Source of the DNA: Anaerolineae bacterium
GTDB taxonomy: Bacteria; Chloroflexota; Anaerolineae; Aggregatilineales; Aggregatilineaceae
Assembly (NCBI GenBank): GCA_016926875.1
Contig: JAFGNU010000098.1
Span: 1-34,934 of the forward strand
Direction: 5' to 3'
DNA: 34,934 bases
Numbering within the stretch: position 1 is the first letter of the stretch; every line of letters begins with the position of its first letter. The notes under the pieces are model-generated. The model saw nothing but the letters and a program-made list of their open reading frames with translations. It was not told where the DNA came from and did no database searches. Positions 33,483 through 34,934 of this stretch are shown one piece after another. A program made the translations under genes and the position numbers.

Positions 33483-34934
33483 TTACGGAATGTTCGCCGC
33501 CTGTCGCACGGCTTCGAGCACCTGAAGCGCCGTCAGGTTGCGCACATTGACGCCAAAGCTCAACGCCGGGTCGGTGAAGATGGCCGGGCCGTCGGGCGAT
33601 GTCCCGGCGGGATCGGTGATCCCGCGTTCTGCAATCGCGCGCCACAGGTTCCACAGCGGGACACCTGAGTCATTCGCTACTTCTACAATCGTCCGGTTGT
33701 ATTCCGTGAGCTGCTCGGTGGTCGCGCTGGCGTCCGCCGGGACGGTTGCCAGGACCGGGATCACACCGTAGGTGCTCATGCTGTCAAATACCAGCGTTTG
33801 CAGTTCATTGCGGAACTCCGCCGGGTCCATGTAGGTGACATTCGCCGCGCTAAAGCTGATCAGCGCGATGCTTGGATGTGTGACCAGATATTCACACGAC
33901 AGGTTGGTGCCGCCAACCATGTCGCAGGGCGGCACGCCGGGCGCCGTGCCGGACAGCATATCCAGCCCAAAACCGGGTTCAGCCGCGACACTATCCACGT
34001 TAAAGCTGTTGATCGTCGTATCGTCACGGACGGGTGTTCCACGATAAAAGTCAATCGTGTCTTGCAGCGAGCCGTAGCTGCCCAGATTGTACGTGTCGGA
34101 TGCAAACGGCGTCATAAAGTCCGGGCCGTCCATCAGTTCATCACCGACCTTAGAGAAGGCCCCGGCCTGATTACCCAGGCTCAGCCCGCCTTGATACGTC
34201 AGCTCCAGCATATTCGCCATCTGAGGCGTGATCTCCGGCAGCACCGGGTACGCCATCAGGTCAAAGGCAGGCGCTGCGCTGGACACGGCAACCGTGAACG
34301 TGGCCGTTGTGATGCCACCGCGCGCGTCGTCCGCTGTCAGGTCGACAGCCGTTGTGCCTTCCGCCAGACCGTCGAGCACAACCGAGTTGTTGTCAACCAC
34401 TGTCGCCGCCACTACTCCGCCGTCCTGCGGGATAGCAGTCACGATAACGGCATCCCCGTCCAGATCGGTGATGTCCAGCGGCAGCGTGATCTGCTCGCCT
34501 ACCGTGAGCGCCTGCTCGACAATAGGCCCGATCACCGGCGGGCTGTTAAGACCCTTGACCGTGACCATAAAGCTGGTGGACGCCATGCCGCCCTGGCCAT
34601 CGTCCGCGTCAACGGTCAGCGTCGCCGTGCCCGGCACAACACCACCGATGATCACATCCAGGCCGCTGGCCGATGCCGTCGCAATCTCCGGGTGATCTGA
34701 CACTGCCGCCAGCATAACCGGATCGCCATCGGGATCGGTGACCTGCATCGGCACGGTGAGACTCGCGCCCTCGTCTACGACCTGTTCGCCAACCGTCTGG
34801 ATCACGGGCGGCTGGTTAGCAGCAGTCACCGTCACCTGGAAGGGCACGCTCACGTCCGGGTGCACGCCGTCGTTCACCGTCAGCGTCACGGTAGCCGTGC
34901 CCGCGTTGTTACCGATCAGCGCGATCATGGCCGG
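33483..34934 (-). CDS. Ig-repeat surface protein with SGNH-like C-terminal domain (5' end outside window)
   Basis: The last 483 residues of a larger exported protein; the start lies beyond the right edge. The visible part begins inside a beta-sandwich repeat, then has at least two Ig/cadherin-like repeats of about 90-95 residues (NQPPVIQTVGEQVVDEGASLTVP..., NSPPVIGPIVEQALTVGEQITLP...), each with DPDGDP or DLDGDA calcium-type acidic loops. After a short linker the C-terminal roughly 260 residues look like an SGNH/GDSL hydrolase: AFSKVGDELMDG at block I, SLQDTIDFY, LSCEYLVTHPSIALISFS at block III, VIPVLATVPADA, and PLWNLWRAI with SPDG near the end. The Ser of GDS, the GxND Asn-Asp pair and the final His all seem altered, so activity is doubtful. 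A terminator follows the gene. Confidence 0.88.
   Translation of the reverse strand, partial: PAMIALIGNNAGTATVTLTVNDGVHPDVSVPFQVTVTAANQPPVIQTVGEQVVDEGASLTVPMQVTDPDGDPVMLAAVSDHPEIATASASGLDVIIGGVVPGTATLTVDADDGQGGMASTSFMVTVKGLNSPPVIGPIVEQALTVGEQITLPLDITDLDGDAVIVTAIPQDGGVVAATVVDNNSVVLDGLAEGTTAVDLTADDARGGITTATFTVAVSSAAPAFDLMAYPVLPEITPQMANMLELTYQGGLSLGNQAGAFSKVGDELMDGPDFMTPFASDTYNLGSYGSLQDTIDFYRGTPVRDDTTINSFNVDSVAAEPGFGLDMLSGTAPGVPPCDMVGGTNLSCEYLVTHPSIALISFSAANVTYMDPAEFRNELQTLVFDSMSTYGVIPVLATVPADASATTEQLTEYNRTIVEVANDSGVPLWNLWRAIAERGITDPAGTSPDGPAIFTDPALSFGVNVRNLTALQVLEAVRQAANIP

Noticed and set aside
33798..34700. 300-residue plus-strand open frame
   Set aside because: It lies entirely antisense to the clearly recognisable Ig-repeat/SGNH gene and has the Arg/His-rich composition typical of such shadows.

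Overview
This 34.9 kb window is bacterial chromosomal DNA with moderately high GC, and coding density is high on both strands. The gene content suggests a Chloroflexota genome of the Anaerolineae type. The signs are a Ser/Thr kinase fused to a PQQ-type propeller, Roadblock/LC7 proteins with a small Ras-like GTPase, a type 2 isopentenyl-diphosphate isomerase, formate-THF ligase, a lipoprotein with G5 and TolB-like domains, and an Ig-repeat protein with an SGNH-like end. This assignment is an inference from gene content. I see no rRNA, tRNA, CRISPR array, insertion sequence or phage gene.

Layout. (1) 1-5400, minus strand: the start of moeA (cut by the left edge), a C-terminally anchored TPR-like protein, formate-THF ligase, and a Roadblock protein with a degenerate receiver domain. 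(2) 5401-9610, plus strand: a gene-poor 0.7 kb spacer with a strong promoter, a Roadblock (MglB-like) protein, CTP synthase, adenosine deaminase and a 75-residue protein. (3) 9701-16277, minus strand: an apparent seven-gene signalling operon of kinase-propeller, PP2C phosphatase, J-domain/vWA protein, zinc-ribbon FHA protein, a 79-residue protein, an OmpR-type response regulator and a small GTPase. It is framed by a good sigma70-like promoter (16362-16390) and a terminator (9640-9664). (4) 16420-19631: HemW-like radical SAM protein and a lipoprotein (plus), IPP isomerase (minus), acyl carrier protein (plus). (5) 19726-32569, minus strand: about 12.8 kb of closely packed genes for envelope and exopolysaccharide functions (G5/TolB lipoprotein, a glycosidase-like/O-antigen-ligase fusion, macrodomain protein, UDP-glucuronate decarboxylase-like enzyme, a second O-antigen ligase, GtrA, CheY-like regulator, glycosyltransferase), followed by a possible beta-flower protein, thioesterase, Mg-chelatase-type AAA+ ATPase and a membrane protein. 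(6) 32693-34934: an unrecognised plus-strand gene, a bidirectional terminator, and the 3' part of an Ig-repeat/SGNH-like surface protein.

The most notable parts are the 9.7-16.3 kb operon, which puts Ser/Thr phosphorylation, phosphothreonine reading, a chaperone-like vWA protein, a response regulator and a G protein in one transcript, and the 1056-residue fusion at 27789-30959. That fusion joins an extracytoplasmic TIM-barrel-like domain, whose expected catalytic residues look altered, to a membrane O-antigen-ligase domain. Two Roadblock proteins near the GTPase suggest that they and the GTPase form one signalling circuit.
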